64,000 bases of DNA, taken from contig NZ_OCNJ01000005.1 in assembly GCF_900230255.1 (NCBI RefSeq), positions 62,001 through 126,000 of the forward strand. Reading direction: 5' to 3'. Within the stretch, counting starts at the first letter, position 1, and every line of letters begins with the position of its first letter. The notes under the pieces were generated by a model. That model saw only the letters and a program-made list of their open reading frames with translations, did no database searches and was not told the DNA's origin. A program made the position numbers and the translations under genes. This document shows, piece by piece, positions 46,978-55,484 of the stretch. This stretch comes from Caenispirillum bisanense (lineage in GTDB: Bacteria > Pseudomonadota > Alphaproteobacteria > Rhodospirillales > Rhodospirillaceae).

Positions 46978-48149
46978 AGGCGCCCCTCACCCATGCGGGC
47001 ATGGGCCACCCGCAGCGTCTTCGGCGTCATGTTGAGCAGAGATGCCGCATCCCGCAGCAGAAGGTGCCCGGACATGGCCTGCGCCACGACGGCGCGCATG
47101 AACCGGCCGCCGTTGCGGGAGCGCGCCGTGACGTAATAGTCGCCGCCACCGCCCTCTGCGGACTCGCGGAGCCGGCGCCACCGCTGTAGCTCGGCATCAC
47201 GGAACCGCTCGAAGGTGTCGCGGTCGACCAAGCCCATGTCGCGCGCCCGGATGCCGATCACCATGGCACTGACCCGGAAGTGCCGTGCAAGGATCTCGGC
47301 ATTGCGGTCGAGAGACAGGTCAGCGACCCACAGAGCCTGCACGTCCTGCCGCGGCGCCAGAAGATCGGCGGCGACACGGTTGCAGCACGCCTCCACCCGA
47401 GCCGCTCCGGCACGCCCGGACGGGACGGCCAGCGGGTCGGAAATGCCGCTCTGGCCGATCCACAGGTGCGCAAGCTCGTGCGCCAACGTGAAGATCTGGC
47501 CGGCGTAGGCATCTCGGCCGTTCAGGAAGATCGTCGGCAGTACTGGATCGGCGATGGCGAAGCCGCGGAAGACGCCGACGTCGAGCGGCCGGTGGGTATT
47601 GCCGCCGACGACGCCGTTGCGCAGCACCCAGATACCCGCCCCTTCGGCCAGACCGATCAGGCGCCGCAGAAACTCCTCGGCGCCCCGGCTGGCGGCCCTG
47701 ACCTCGGGTGTGAGGCCGAGAACCCGCGCCATGTCTTCCGCCACCACCGCCGCCTCGGTGCGGGTGGAATAGCGCCCGACGAAGGGCAGTGGGTCCGCCC
47801 CTTCCTGCCGCCGGTACTCGCGATACCAGTCGAACTTGTAGAAGACGTCGCCCAGGGCATCCTTGAAGGCGGCATCGAGGGCCGGAGACCGATGGGCGCC
47901 GCCCGCCCGCAGGTCCGGAAGCGGTAGGTCGTCGTCGGGTGGGGAGGGAAGAAAGAAGGCGCCGAAGGGCACATGGGTCGTCCGCGCCAACTGCTCGGCC
48001 TGCCCGAAAGTGGGTCGTTCCGCCGCGGTCTCCCACGCGATGACACGGCCTTCTTCCACGCCGAGGCGCTCGGCCAAGGCAGCAGTGCTCAGGCCTGCCC
48101 GCTCGCGCGCCCAGGTGAGCACCTCAGGCGTGACCAGCGCCTCTGCCAT
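46974..48149 (-). CDS. XRE-ImmA/IrrE metallopeptidase regulator
   Basis: A 391-residue protein with an N-terminal helix-turn-helix (WARERAGLSTAALAERLGVE, about 13-32) and a zinc-peptidase domain of the ImmA/IrrE (COG2856) family. Its HEXXH motif is AHELAH with residues 224-228, and a downstream Glu in ARVEACCNRVAAD is the likely third ligand. The C-terminus (about 330-391) is an additional helical region with a second HTH-like LLRDAASLLNMTPKTLR. It overlaps the PIN gene by four bases and probably represses the operon and neutralises the toxin. The promoter should lie in the AT-rich bases just upstream (about 48150-48215). Confidence 0.9.
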   Translation of the reverse strand: MAEALVTPEVLTWARERAGLSTAALAERLGVEEGRVIAWETAAERPTFGQAEQLARTTHVPFGAFFLPSPPDDDLPLPDLRAGGAHRSPALDAAFKDALGDVFYKFDWYREYRRQEGADPLPFVGRYSTRTEAAVVAEDMARVLGLTPEVRAASRGAEEFLRRLIGLAEGAGIWVLRNGVVGGNTHRPLDVGVFRGFAIADPVLPTIFLNGRDAYAGQIFTLAHELAHLWIGQSGISDPLAVPSGRAGAARVEACCNRVAADLLAPRQDVQALWVADLSLDRNAEILARHFRVSAMVIGIRARDMGLVDRDTFERFRDAELQRWRRLRESAEGGGGDYYVTARSRNGGRFMRAVVAQAMSGHLLLRDAASLLNMTPKTLRVAHARMGEGRL

Positions 48150-48220
48150 GATCGCCCATCAACCTCCACGTGCGCCCGTTCCACGAGACATAATATGAAG
48201 TAGTCGCGCAGCGCAGACAA

Positions 48221-48493
48221 CTACCCCCGCCCGCACCCGCACTTCTCCCCCGCCGGCTTCCACGTCCCGCACGCGGGGCACTGCTCCAGGTCTTCGACCT
48301 TGCCGCCCTGGCCGCCGTCGGCCGTCTCGCCCCGCTCCGTCATGCGGGCGCGAACGGCGGCGCGGGCGGCTTCGGCGGCGCGTTCGTGGGGGCGCTGGCG
48401 GGGGACACCGCCGGCCTGGTGGCGCTGGAACGCCTTGAACAGCCACCACACGATCACCACGGCGGCAACGGTGAACAGAACTTTCGTCAGCAT
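48221..48493 (-). CDS. Small membrane protein with zinc-ribbon tail
   Basis: A 90-residue protein not assigned to a named family. It has one N-terminal membrane helix (VLFTVAAVVIVWWLFKAF, about residues 4-21), a basic Ala/Arg-rich middle and a C-terminal Cys cluster CPACGTWKPAGEKCGC (about 73-88) that looks like a zinc ribbon. Similar alphaproteobacterial proteins sit near this methyltransferase. The start at 48493 puts the membrane helix at the N-terminus; a longer frame overlaps the upstream gene. It follows the methyltransferase gene by 25 bases and is probably co-transcribed. Confidence 0.75.
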   Translation of the reverse strand: MLTKVLFTVAAVVIVWWLFKAFQRHQAGGVPRQRPHERAAEAARAAVRARMTERGETADGGQGGKVEDLEQCPACGTWKPAGEKCGCGRG

Positions 48494-48518
48494 CGTTTCG
48501 GCACATCCATGTAAAGCG

Positions 48519-49283
48519 TCACGACCGGGCACCGCCCGGCGCATCGGGGAACAACGGGGCGGCGTCGCGCAGGATCGCCTCGGCCTCCGCCGTGTACTTG
48601 GCGGGGCCGGTGCCGTGCAGCACGAGCCCCGGGTAGAGCACCGCCGGGCTCTTCACCCCCTTGCGGGCGCGCACGATCACCCGGCGGGCGGCCTCGCCGG
48701 CGCGCGGCCACAGGGGAATGATGCCCACCGCCCCGCACTGGCGGTGCAGGGCGGCGAGCACGTCGTCCAGGCGGTCGGCGCGGTGGATCAACGTCAGCCA
48801 GCCGCGCGGGCGCAGCACCGACAGGCAGCCCTTGATCCAGTCGGCGAGGTCCGTCGCGCCCTCGGCGTGGGCGGTGGCGCGGCCCTCGTTCTCGGGCAGG
48901 GTGCCGCCGGCGGAGAAGGGCGGGTTTGTGATGACGTGGTCGAGCGAATCGAGGGTGAAGGGCGGCCGCTTGGCGTCGCCCACCGCCACCGCCGCCGGCA
49001 GCTCGTTCAGGGCCATGTTGCGGCGGGCGAGGTCGGCAGCGGCGGGGCGCCACTCCAGCCCGCGCCAGTCGCCGCGGCGCTCCAGCCGGGCGGCCAGCGC
49101 CAGCAGCGCCGCGCCCGGCCCGATGCCGACGTCGAGCACGCTCTGCCCCGGCCGCATGGGGCAGGCGGCGGCCAGCAGCACGGGGTCGACGGCGGCGCGA
49201 TAGCCCTCCCGCTCCTGCAGCAGGCGCACGCGGCCGCCGAGCAGACGGTCTTCCGTCACGCCGTCGGCGAGGCCTGGGCTCAC
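48519..49283 (-). CDS. tRNA1(Val) (adenine-N6)-methyltransferase-like protein
   Basis: A 254-residue SAM-dependent methyltransferase of the TrmN6/YfiC type. Motif I is LDVGIGPGAALLALA (about 50-64) and the N6-adenine motif is NPPF at 120-123 (VITNPPFSAGG). The N-terminal DRLLGGRVRLLQEREGYRAA segment with VDPVLLAAA is typical of this group. Start is GTG at 49283, overlapping the stop of the DUF2007 gene (GTGA), which indicates translational coupling. The adjacent polyprenyl synthase gene is divergent. An alternative is ribosomal-protein or other N6 methylation; the tRNA role is the family default. Confidence 0.85.
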   Translation of the reverse strand: MSPGLADGVTEDRLLGGRVRLLQEREGYRAAVDPVLLAAACPMRPGQSVLDVGIGPGAALLALAARLERRGDWRGLEWRPAAADLARRNMALNELPAAVAVGDAKRPPFTLDSLDHVITNPPFSAGGTLPENEGRATAHAEGATDLADWIKGCLSVLRPRGWLTLIHRADRLDDVLAALHRQCGAVGIIPLWPRAGEAARRVIVRARKGVKSPAVLYPGLVLHGTGPAKYTAEAEAILRDAAPLFPDAPGGARS

Positions 49284-49501
49284 GATCCGCTCTCCGCCGC
49301 CGCTTGCAGCGTGCGCAGGAGCCAGGCGGCGCGGTCGGCATCGTCGTCGGCGACCATCACGCGGCGCGGCAGAACGCCCAGCGATCCTTCGGCGATGCTG
49401 GTATAGGCGTCGAACACGACGGCCGCGATCCCGTCTTCCGCCAGGGCCGCCTGAAGGGCCGACAGCAGAACGGGGTCGTTGGTCCGCAGGATTTCCTTCA
49501 T
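49280..49501 (-). CDS. DUF2007 family protein
   Basis: A 73-residue soluble protein: MKEILRTNDPVLLSALQAAL, then DGIAAVVFDAYTSIAEGSLG and PRRVMVADDDADRAAWLLR. This is the putative-signal-transducing DUF2007 pattern, related to PII-like folds. Function unknown. The start (ATG ending 49501) matches the family beginning; 27 in-frame upstream codons reach into the divergent promoter and were rejected. First gene of the DUF2007-methyltransferase-zinc-ribbon operon. Confidence 0.82.
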   Translation of the reverse strand: MKEILRTNDPVLLSALQAALAEDGIAAVVFDAYTSIAEGSLGVLPRRVMVADDDADRAAWLLRTLQAAAESGS

Positions 49502-49640
49502 GCCGTCTCCGCATCCCGGCCGGAAAACGGCCGCAATCGCTTGACCGCCCCTGAAAGCCGCTTCTATTCTCCCGGCGCGCATAGGGTCGGGCGCAGCCGA
49601 GGCGCCATACCGGCGCGGACCCTATTGTATAGGAACGACC

Positions 49641-50642
49641 GTGGAAGAGAACCAGAAGCCGAAGGCCGCCGCGCTGGATGCCCTGGTGGCGCTGGTCGAC
49701 AGCGACATGCAGGGCGTCAACCGCACCATCGTGGAGCGCATGCAGAGCCCGGTGGCGCTGATCCCCCAGCTCGCCGGCCACATCGTCGCCGCCGGCGGCA
49801 AGCGCCTGCGCCCCCTGCTGACCCTGTCGGCCGCCAAGCTGTGCGGCTACCGGGGCGACCGGCACGTCAAGCTCGCCACCTGCGTGGAATTCATCCACAC
49901 CGCCACCCTGCTGCACGACGACGTGGTGGACGAGAGCGAGCTGCGCCGCGGCCGCCAGTCGGCCAACGCCGTGTGGGGCAACCAGGCGAGCGTGCTGGTG
50001 GGCGACTTCCTGTTCTCCCGCGCCTTCGAGCTGATGGTGGAGGACGGCAACCTCAAGGTGCTGGCGATCCTGTCGCGCGCCTCCTCGGTCATCGCCGAGG
50101 GCGAGGTGGCGCAGCTCATCACCACCAACGACACCGATACCGACGAAGCGGCCTACCTCGAGGTCATCAAGGGCAAGACGGCGGAACTCTTCGCCGCCGC
50201 CTGCGAGGTCGGCGCCGTGGTCGCCGGCCGCCCCGAGGCCGAGGAACGCGCCATGCGCGACTACGGCATGGCGCTCGGCATCGCCTTCCAGCTGGTGGAC
50301 GACTACCTGGACTATTCCGCCAAGCAGGAAGCGCTGGGCAAGACCGTCGGCGACGACTTCCGCGAGGGCAAGCTGACCCTGCCGGTGATCCTCGCCTTCC
50401 AGCGCGGCTCCGACGAGGAAAAGACCTTCTGGCGCCGCTGCCTGGAAGACCTGGAGCAGACACCCGACGACCTGCCCCACGCCATGGCCCTCATGCAGAA
50501 GCACGGCAGCCTCACCGAGACGCTGGAGCGCGCCCGCTTCTACGGCGAGCAGGCGCGGCGGGCGCTGGACGCCTTCCCCGACGCCCCGGTGAAAACGGCC
50601 CTGCGCGACATCGTCGATTTCTGTATCGAGCGGGCGTATTGA
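49641..50642 (+). CDS. ispB: Polyprenyl diphosphate synthase (octaprenyl-type)
   Basis: Makes the long isoprenoid chain of ubiquinone by adding IPP units. 333 residues. The first aspartate motif is LLHDDVVDESELRRG (D93, D94, D97), followed by GNQASVLVGDFLFSRAFELM; the second is LVDDYLDYSA (D220, D221, D224). GKRLRPLLTLSAAK is the IPP-binding segment. Begins with GTG at 49641. The chain length (octa- or decaprenyl) cannot be read from the sequence; Rhodospirillales usually use ten units. A strong terminator follows directly. Confidence 0.92.
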   Translation: MEENQKPKAAALDALVALVDSDMQGVNRTIVERMQSPVALIPQLAGHIVAAGGKRLRPLLTLSAAKLCGYRGDRHVKLATCVEFIHTATLLHDDVVDESELRRGRQSANAVWGNQASVLVGDFLFSRAFELMVEDGNLKVLAILSRASSVIAEGEVAQLITTNDTDTDEAAYLEVIKGKTAELFAAACEVGAVVAGRPEAEERAMRDYGMALGIAFQLVDDYLDYSAKQEALGKTVGDDFREGKLTLPVILAFQRGSDEEKTFWRRCLEDLEQTPDDLPHAMALMQKHGSLTETLERARFYGEQARRALDAFPDAPVKTALRDIVDFCIERAY

Positions 50643-50643
50643 G

Positions 50644-50679
50644 AAAAAAGGGGGCGATCGGTTGATCGCCCCCTTTTTT
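50644..50679 (+). terminator. Intrinsic terminator after ispB
   Basis: AAAAAAGGGGGCGATC pairs with GATCGCCCCCTTTTTT over a GGTT loop: a 16-bp stem ending in a T-run. Placed two bases after the stop codon. Confidence 0.95.
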
Positions 50680-50681
50680 TG

Positions 50682-50730
50682 TTTGTCCCTCAGGCGCCGG
50701 GAAGAGTCTTTTTGTCCCTCAAGCGCCGGG
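50682..50730. repeat. Short direct repeat downstream of ispB
   Basis: TTTGTCCCTCAGGCGCCGGG (50682-50701) and TTTGTCCCTCAAGCGCCGGG (50711-50730) differ at one base, offset by 29. CCCTCAGGCG recurs at the end of the next gene (about 50809). Looks like slippage or a recombination scar. Confidence 0.7.
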
Positions 50731-50811
50731 CGCGGGCCTCGCGGCCCGCTTGGCTCTCGCGCCAGGAGGCGCGCGGCGCAGTCGCGCCGTAGATGGGGTT
50801 TGTGGTTGCCC

Positions 50812-51387
50812 TCAGGCGTGACCCGGCGTGTCGACCAAGCGGCTCATGTCGATGCCCATGCGGGCCATGGCGAGCGTCCATTTCTGGCCGACGTCGCCGC
50901 CGAACAGCAGATCCTCGTCCGGCTGGCAGATGAGCCAGGCGTTTTCCTTCAGCTCCGTGTCCAGCTGGCCGGAACCCCAACCGGCATAGCCCAGCACCAT
51001 CAGGCTGTGGCGCGGGCCCTGGCCGCTCGCGATGTCCTTCAGCACCTCGGCCGTCGCCGTCAGCGAGATGTTGCTGTCGACCGGCAGCGTGCCCTCGTCG
51101 CGGTAGTCCGCCGTGTGCAGCACGAAGCCGCGCGCTGCCTCCACCGGGCCGCCGAAGTGGACGCGGATCTGGTCGGTGTCGACGCTCGGCGTGATGCCCA
51201 TCTGCTCCAGGATGTCGTCGAAGGACAGCTGGTCGATGGTGCGGTTGACCACGAGGCCCATGGCGCCTTCCGCGGTATGCGCGCAGACATACACCACGGT
51301 GCGGTGAAAGTTGGAGTCCGCCAGAGCCGGCATCGCCACCAGGCATTTGCCGACCAGGTACCCCGAGGTTGAAAGCGTCGTCGTCAT
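50812..51387 (-). CDS. YqgE/AlgH family protein
   Basis: A 191-residue protein of the UPF0301 family. Signatures: GYLVGKCLVAMPALADSNF (about 9-27), RTVVYVCAHTAEGAMGLVVN and the central VHFGGPVEAARGFVLHT. GYAGWGSGQLDTELKENAWL at about 136-155 is the most diagnostic. Its biochemical role is unknown; AlgH was linked to alginate regulation in Pseudomonas. An ATG ending 51387 is used; a GTG nine bases earlier is possible. Divergent from the DsbD-like gene. Confidence 0.92.
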   Translation of the reverse strand: MTTTLSTSGYLVGKCLVAMPALADSNFHRTVVYVCAHTAEGAMGLVVNRTIDQLSFDDILEQMGITPSVDTDQIRVHFGGPVEAARGFVLHTADYRDEGTLPVDSNISLTATAEVLKDIASGQGPRHSLMVLGYAGWGSGQLDTELKENAWLICQPDEDLLFGGDVGQKWTLAMARMGIDMSRLVDTPGHA

Positions 51388-51584
51388 ACCGAACACTTAT
51401 GCCGAAGCCGCGCCCGCGGCAAGGGGCGCGCCGCTTTGGTCCAGTGTATCACGTCGGCGTGAGACGGCTCACGTCCTTCCGAATCGGCTTGCCCTGCCAG
51501 GGGGAGGAAGCCATATCCTGCGTCGGCTCAGTCCCTGGAAGACCGCATGCCGCGCGTCCGTCGCCGCGGCCGGAGTTGCCCGCG

Positions 51585-53696
51585 ATGCTCGCCCTGCCCC
51601 GTTCCGTCCTGCCCCTGCTCGCCGCCCTGCTGGCCCTGGCGACCGCCGCCCTGCCGGCCCGCGCGCAATGGGCGGAGCCCGGCTCCTCGGGCTGGGCCGA
51701 GACCGCCGAGGCCGACGTGCGGCTGGTGGCCGCCGAGGGCGCCACGGCCGGGCACGAGACGGTGACGCTCGGCCTGCAGTTCCGCCTCAAGGACGACTGG
51801 AAGGTCTACTGGCGCGACGCCGGCGACGCCGGCTATCCGCCGGAGATCGACTGGACGGGCTCGGAGAATGTGGCCGAGACGGCCATCCAGTTCCCCGCGC
51901 CGCACCGCTTCAGCGTGCTCGGCATCGAGACGGCCGGCTACAAGGCCGACGTCGTCTACCCCGTCACCGTGCGCCTGCAGGAGCCCGGCAAGCCGCTGCA
52001 GGTGCAGGCGGCGGTGGATTACCTCATCTGCTCGGAGATCTGCGTCCCCGGCCGCGTCGACCTGAGCCTCGGCCTGCCCGGCAGCGGCGCCGGTCCGACG
52101 CAGTTCGCCCACCTGATCGAAAGCTGGGAAGCCCGCATCCCCGGCGACGGCGCCCGTCACGGCCTCGCCCTGGCCGAGGCGGTGGTGGAAACCGGCGGCG
52201 AGACGCCCATGCTGCGCGTGGTGGTGCGCGCCGACCCGCCGCTCGCCGCCGCCCCCGACCTGTTCGTGGAAGGCCCGGCGGAGCTGAACATCGGCGCGCC
52301 GGAGGTCACCCTGCGCGACGGCGGCGGCACCGCCATCCTCCGCGCGCCGGTACGCGAAGGCGGCCTGACCGGCGCCGAGCCCGTCACCCTGACCGTCGTC
52401 GAAGGCGACCGCGGCATGCAGGTCGCGGCCACGCCGCAGCCGGTGGCGGCGCCCGCCGGCGGCGCGGCGGTGCTGGCCGGCATGCTGGGCCTCGCCCTGC
52501 TCGGCGGGCTGATCCTCAACGTCATGCCCTGCGTGCTGCCGGTGCTCAGCCTCAAGGTCATGGGCGTCGCCCACCTGGGCGGGGCGGAGCGGCGCACGGT
52601 GCGGCTCGCCTTCCTCGCCAGCGCGGCGGGCATCGTCGCCACCTTCCTCGTCCTGGCGGGCGGCGCCGTGGCGCTGAAGACCGCCGGCGCGGCCGTCGGC
52701 TGGGGCATCCAGTTCCAGCAGCCGCTGTTCCTGGTCGCCATGATCGTGCTGCTGAGCCTGTTCGCCGCCAACCTGTGGGGCCTGTTCCATATCCGCCTGC
52801 CGGGTGCCGTCGGCGACGCGGCGGCGCGCGGCGGCGACGGGCAGGGTCACGGCTTGGCTGGCCACTTCGGGTCGGGCGTGTTCGCGACGCTGCTCGCCAC
52901 GCCCTGCTCCGCCCCCTTCCTCGGCACCGCCATCGGCTTCGCCCTGGCGCGTGGCCCGCTGGAGATCGTCGCCATCTTCGCCGCCCTCGGCCTCGGCATG
53001 AGCCTGCCCTACCTGGCCGTCGCCGCCGCCCCCGGTCTCGCCCGCGCCCTGCCCCGCCCCGGCCGCTGGATGCTGACGGTCAAGGCCGTGCTCGGCGTCG
53101 CCCTGGCGGCCACCGCCGTGTGGCTGCTGTGGGTGCTGTCGGCCCAGGTGGGCACCCGCGCCGCGCTCGCGGTCGCCGGGCTGATGGTCGCCGCCGTCGC
53201 CGTGCTGGGCGCCAGGACCCTGCTGCCGGCCCTGCGCGGTGGGCTCGCCGGGGCCACCGTCGCCGTGCTGGCGGCGGTCGCCTTCACCGTGCCGTGGTGG
53301 GGTGCGGCGGCGACGCCCGCCGCGCCGGTGGTGCCGACCGCCTGGAGCGCCTTCGACCAGCCGGCCATCCCGCGGCTGGTGAGCGAGGGCAAGGTGGTCT
53401 TCGTCGACGTCACCGCCGACTGGTGCGTCACCTGCAAGGTCAACAAGGCCGCCGTCATCGAGCGCGGCGCCGTCGCCGAGGCCCTGAAGGCGCCCGGCGT
53501 GGTCGCCATGCAGGCCGACTGGACCAACCCCGACGCCGCCATCTCCCGCTACCTGGAGAGCTTCGGCCGCTACGGCATCCCCTTCAACGCCGTCTACGGC
53601 CCCGGCGCGCCGCAGGGCATCCCCCTGCCCGAGCTGCTGACCGAGGGCGCGGTGATGGACGCCATGGCCCGCGCCGGCGCCCCGGCCGCGGGGTAA
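51585..53696 (+). CDS. DsbD/ScsB-like thiol:disulfide interchange protein
   Basis: A 703-residue inner-membrane electron carrier that passes reducing power from cytoplasmic thioredoxin to the periplasm. A signal peptide (about 1-24) precedes an N-terminal beta domain (25-285) with a CSEIC motif (YLICSEICVPG). The membrane core follows, with the redox pair in LILNVMPCVLPVLSLKV and LLATPCSAPFLGTAIGF. The C-terminal thioredoxin domain has DVTADWCVTCKVNK (CxxC). All cysteine pairs are present. The start is the ATG at 51585 just before the hydrophobic signal. A peroxiredoxin gene lies 74 bases downstream; it could receive these electrons, but that enzyme lacks a signal peptide. Confidence 0.92.
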   Translation: MLALPRSVLPLLAALLALATAALPARAQWAEPGSSGWAETAEADVRLVAAEGATAGHETVTLGLQFRLKDDWKVYWRDAGDAGYPPEIDWTGSENVAETAIQFPAPHRFSVLGIETAGYKADVVYPVTVRLQEPGKPLQVQAAVDYLICSEICVPGRVDLSLGLPGSGAGPTQFAHLIESWEARIPGDGARHGLALAEAVVETGGETPMLRVVVRADPPLAAAPDLFVEGPAELNIGAPEVTLRDGGGTAILRAPVREGGLTGAEPVTLTVVEGDRGMQVAATPQPVAAPAGGAAVLAGMLGLALLGGLILNVMPCVLPVLSLKVMGVAHLGGAERRTVRLAFLASAAGIVATFLVLAGGAVALKTAGAAVGWGIQFQQPLFLVAMIVLLSLFAANLWGLFHIRLPGAVGDAAARGGDGQGHGLAGHFGSGVFATLLATPCSAPFLGTAIGFALARGPLEIVAIFAALGLGMSLPYLAVAAAPGLARALPRPGRWMLTVKAVLGVALAATAVWLLWVLSAQVGTRAALAVAGLMVAAVAVLGARTLLPALRGGLAGATVAVLAAVAFTVPWWGAAATPAAPVVPTAWSAFDQPAIPRLVSEGKVVFVDVTADWCVTCKVNKAAVIERGAVAEALKAPGVVAMQADWTNPDAAISRYLESFGRYGIPFNAVYGPGAPQGIPLPELLTEGAVMDAMARAGAPAAG

Positions 53697-53770
53697 CCTC
53701 GACAGAGCCCTTGCGGCCTCCCATGTGAGTGCGGCGTTTGTTTGCGGCATTGCACACAGGAGGATCATCC

Positions 53771-54253
53771 ATGACCATTTCCGTCGGCGACCGGATTCCC
53801 GCCATGGCGCTCAAGGCGGCCAGCAACGACGGCCCCAAGGACGTCGACACCGGCGACATCTTCGGCGGCCGCACCGTGGTGCTGTTCAGCGTTCCGGGCG
53901 CCTTCACGCCCACCTGCTCGGCCAAGCACCTGCCGGGCTTCATCGAGAAGTACGACCAGCTGAAGGCCAAGGGCGTCGACGAGGTGGTCTGCCTCGCCGT
54001 CAACGACGCCTTCGTGATGACCGCCTGGGGCCGCATGAACGAGTGCCTCGACAAGGTCACCATGCTGGCCGATGGCAATGCCCAGTTCACCAAGGCCCTG
54101 GGGCTGGAGCTGGACGCCAGCAAGAACCACATGGGCACGCGCGGCCAGCGCTTCGCGCTCATCGCCCGCGACGGCGTGGTGGAGCACCTGTTCGTCGAAG
54201 AGGCGGGGCAGTTCAACGTCTCCAGCGCCGACAACGTGCTGGCCCACCTGTAA
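53771..54253 (+). CDS. Peroxiredoxin (Prx5/AHP type)
   Basis: A 160-residue thiol peroxidase that reduces hydrogen peroxide and organic peroxides. The peroxidatic cysteine is C49 in VPGAFTPTCSAKHLPG, exactly the Prx5 motif, with the supporting Thr and a later Arg (MGTRGQRFALI). AVNDAFVMTAWG is a further family match. No signal peptide, so cytoplasmic. GGAGG lies correctly upstream of the ATG. The electron donor is probably glutaredoxin/glutathione or thioredoxin. Confidence 0.95.
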   Translation: MTISVGDRIPAMALKAASNDGPKDVDTGDIFGGRTVVLFSVPGAFTPTCSAKHLPGFIEKYDQLKAKGVDEVVCLAVNDAFVMTAWGRMNECLDKVTMLADGNAQFTKALGLELDASKNHMGTRGQRFALIARDGVVEHLFVEEAGQFNVSSADNVLAHL

Positions 54254-54319
54254 TCCGATCCGCCGGTCGCTTCCGCCCGTCGGGAAGGCAGACGCCATCC
54301 CGACGGGAGGGAGAGACCC

Positions 54320-54538
54320 ATGCGCCTGCGCATCATCGTGGCGGCCATCGCCGCCCTGCCCCTGCTCGCCGCCTGCCAGCCCTACGACGCGCCGGTGCGG
54401 CCCGGGTACGACTTCGAACCTCAACTCGGCGTGCCGCAGCCGAGCGGCTCCCCCGACGACCCCGACCGCGCCTCCAACGCACCCGCCCAGGACTGGAGCG
54501 GCATCGAAGGCCCGCGCCGCGTGATTCCGTCGCGCTGA
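54320..54538 (+). CDS. Small lipoprotein, 72 aa
   Basis: A lipoprotein signal MRLRIIVAAIAALPLLAAC with the lipidated Cys at 19. The mature 54 residues (QPYDAPVRPGYDF, then LGVPQPSGSPDDPD) have no known domain. It resembles the next gene's product right after the lipid Cys: Cys, two residues, Tyr-Asp, Pro/Arg, aromatic, Gly-Val-Pro. GGGAGGGAGAG precedes the ATG. Function unknown; envelope-associated. Confidence 0.78.
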   Translation: MRLRIIVAAIAALPLLAACQPYDAPVRPGYDFEPQLGVPQPSGSPDDPDRASNAPAQDWSGIEGPRRVIPSR

Positions 54539-54615
54539 CGAAGGGACCACGCCCGGCGTGTCATCCGCCGCGCCGGCTGCTATAACCCGGTGCGTCACGA
54601 GAAGCGGAGCGTGCG

Positions 54616-55023
54616 ATGACCCTGCGGGTGAGCAAGACCATGGCCGTGCTGGCGGTGCTGCTGGCGCTGGCCGGATGCCGGCTGTACGACCCGCAAGGCC
54701 GGCCGCCGCCGGGCGAGAACTTCAACGCCGGATCGGGCTTCGGCGTGCCGTCGCAGCCGCGCCAGACGGTGGACCTGAGCGGTACCCGCGGCGTCTTCAC
54801 CGGCAGCCAGACCGCCATGGACTCCCTCGCCGGCCTGAACGACACCCAGCGCGGCGGTCTGCTCGCCGGCTGCGACCTGCTGTTCGGCCGCCAGCCGGAC
54901 AAGCGCCGCGCCTGCAAGGGCGGCGACTACGCCTTCACCGAAGCGCTGCAGGCCGGCTGCGGCGAACGCTACCGCGACGACGCCGACCGCCGGCGCGACT
55001 GTCTGGCGCCGCTGGCGGACTGA
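54616..55023 (+). CDS. Lipoprotein, 135 aa, related to the preceding one
   Basis: Signal MTLRVSKTMAVLAVLLALAGC with the lipidated Cys at 21. The start of the mature part (RLYDPQGRPPPGENF, then GFGVPSQPRQ) parallels the preceding small lipoprotein. The C-terminal half has four cysteines (LLAGCDLLF, RRACKGGD, ALQAGCGERY, RRDCLAP), suggesting two disulfides. It is 77 bases downstream of its relative and convergent with fliJ. Function unknown. Confidence 0.78.
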   Translation: MTLRVSKTMAVLAVLLALAGCRLYDPQGRPPPGENFNAGSGFGVPSQPRQTVDLSGTRGVFTGSQTAMDSLAGLNDTQRGGLLAGCDLLFGRQPDKRRACKGGDYAFTEALQAGCGERYRDDADRRRDCLAPLAD

Positions 55024-55033
55024 CCGGCCGCCC

Positions 55034-55474
55034 TCAGAACCCGCCGTCCTTGCGCTGCTGCTCGCGGCGGCGGTGCAGGGTGAGGCCGATCTCGTCCATG
55101 CGCTCCTGCTCCTTGCGGTCGCGCTCGCGCTTTTCCGCCAGGTCGCGGCTCGCCTGGGTGATCTCGAAGGTCTTGAGGTCGAGAAAGGCCTCCGCCAGGT
55201 CCTGGCGCGCCTTGTCGATGCGGCGGCGGATGTCCACCAGCGCGCGGGCCAGGGCGTCGCGGCGGGCGACGTAGCGCGGCAGGTAGCGGCCGAAGGCCAT
55301 GGCGAAGGTGACGTCCTGGCGGGCCAGCGCCTGCTCGCGCGCCAGTTCCTCCTGCAGCTCGCGCTGCATGCGCAGGATCTGTTCCTCCTGCGACTGCAGC
55401 TGCCCGAGCGCCCGGCGCTTTTCGTCCACCGTCCACTTGTGCAGGCGGATGACGCTGTGCAGGCCTTTCGCCAT
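55034..55474 (-). CDS. fliJ: Flagellar export chaperone FliJ-like
   Basis: A 146-residue, almost wholly alpha-helical coiled-coil protein (ALGQLQSQEEQILRMQRELQ onwards) next to fliI. FliJ sits in the pore of the FliI hexamer and couples it to the flagellar export gate. The family is poorly conserved in sequence. The call rests on coiled-coil content, length (about 147 in E. coli) and position directly after fliI, 10 bases away. Start at the ATG ending 55474. Confidence 0.85.
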   Translation of the reverse strand: MAKGLHSVIRLHKWTVDEKRRALGQLQSQEEQILRMQRELQEELAREQALARQDVTFAMAFGRYLPRYVARRDALARALVDIRRRIDKARQDLAEAFLDLKTFEITQASRDLAEKRERDRKEQERMDEIGLTLHRRREQQRKDGGF

Positions 55475-55484
55475 GACCGGTCAG

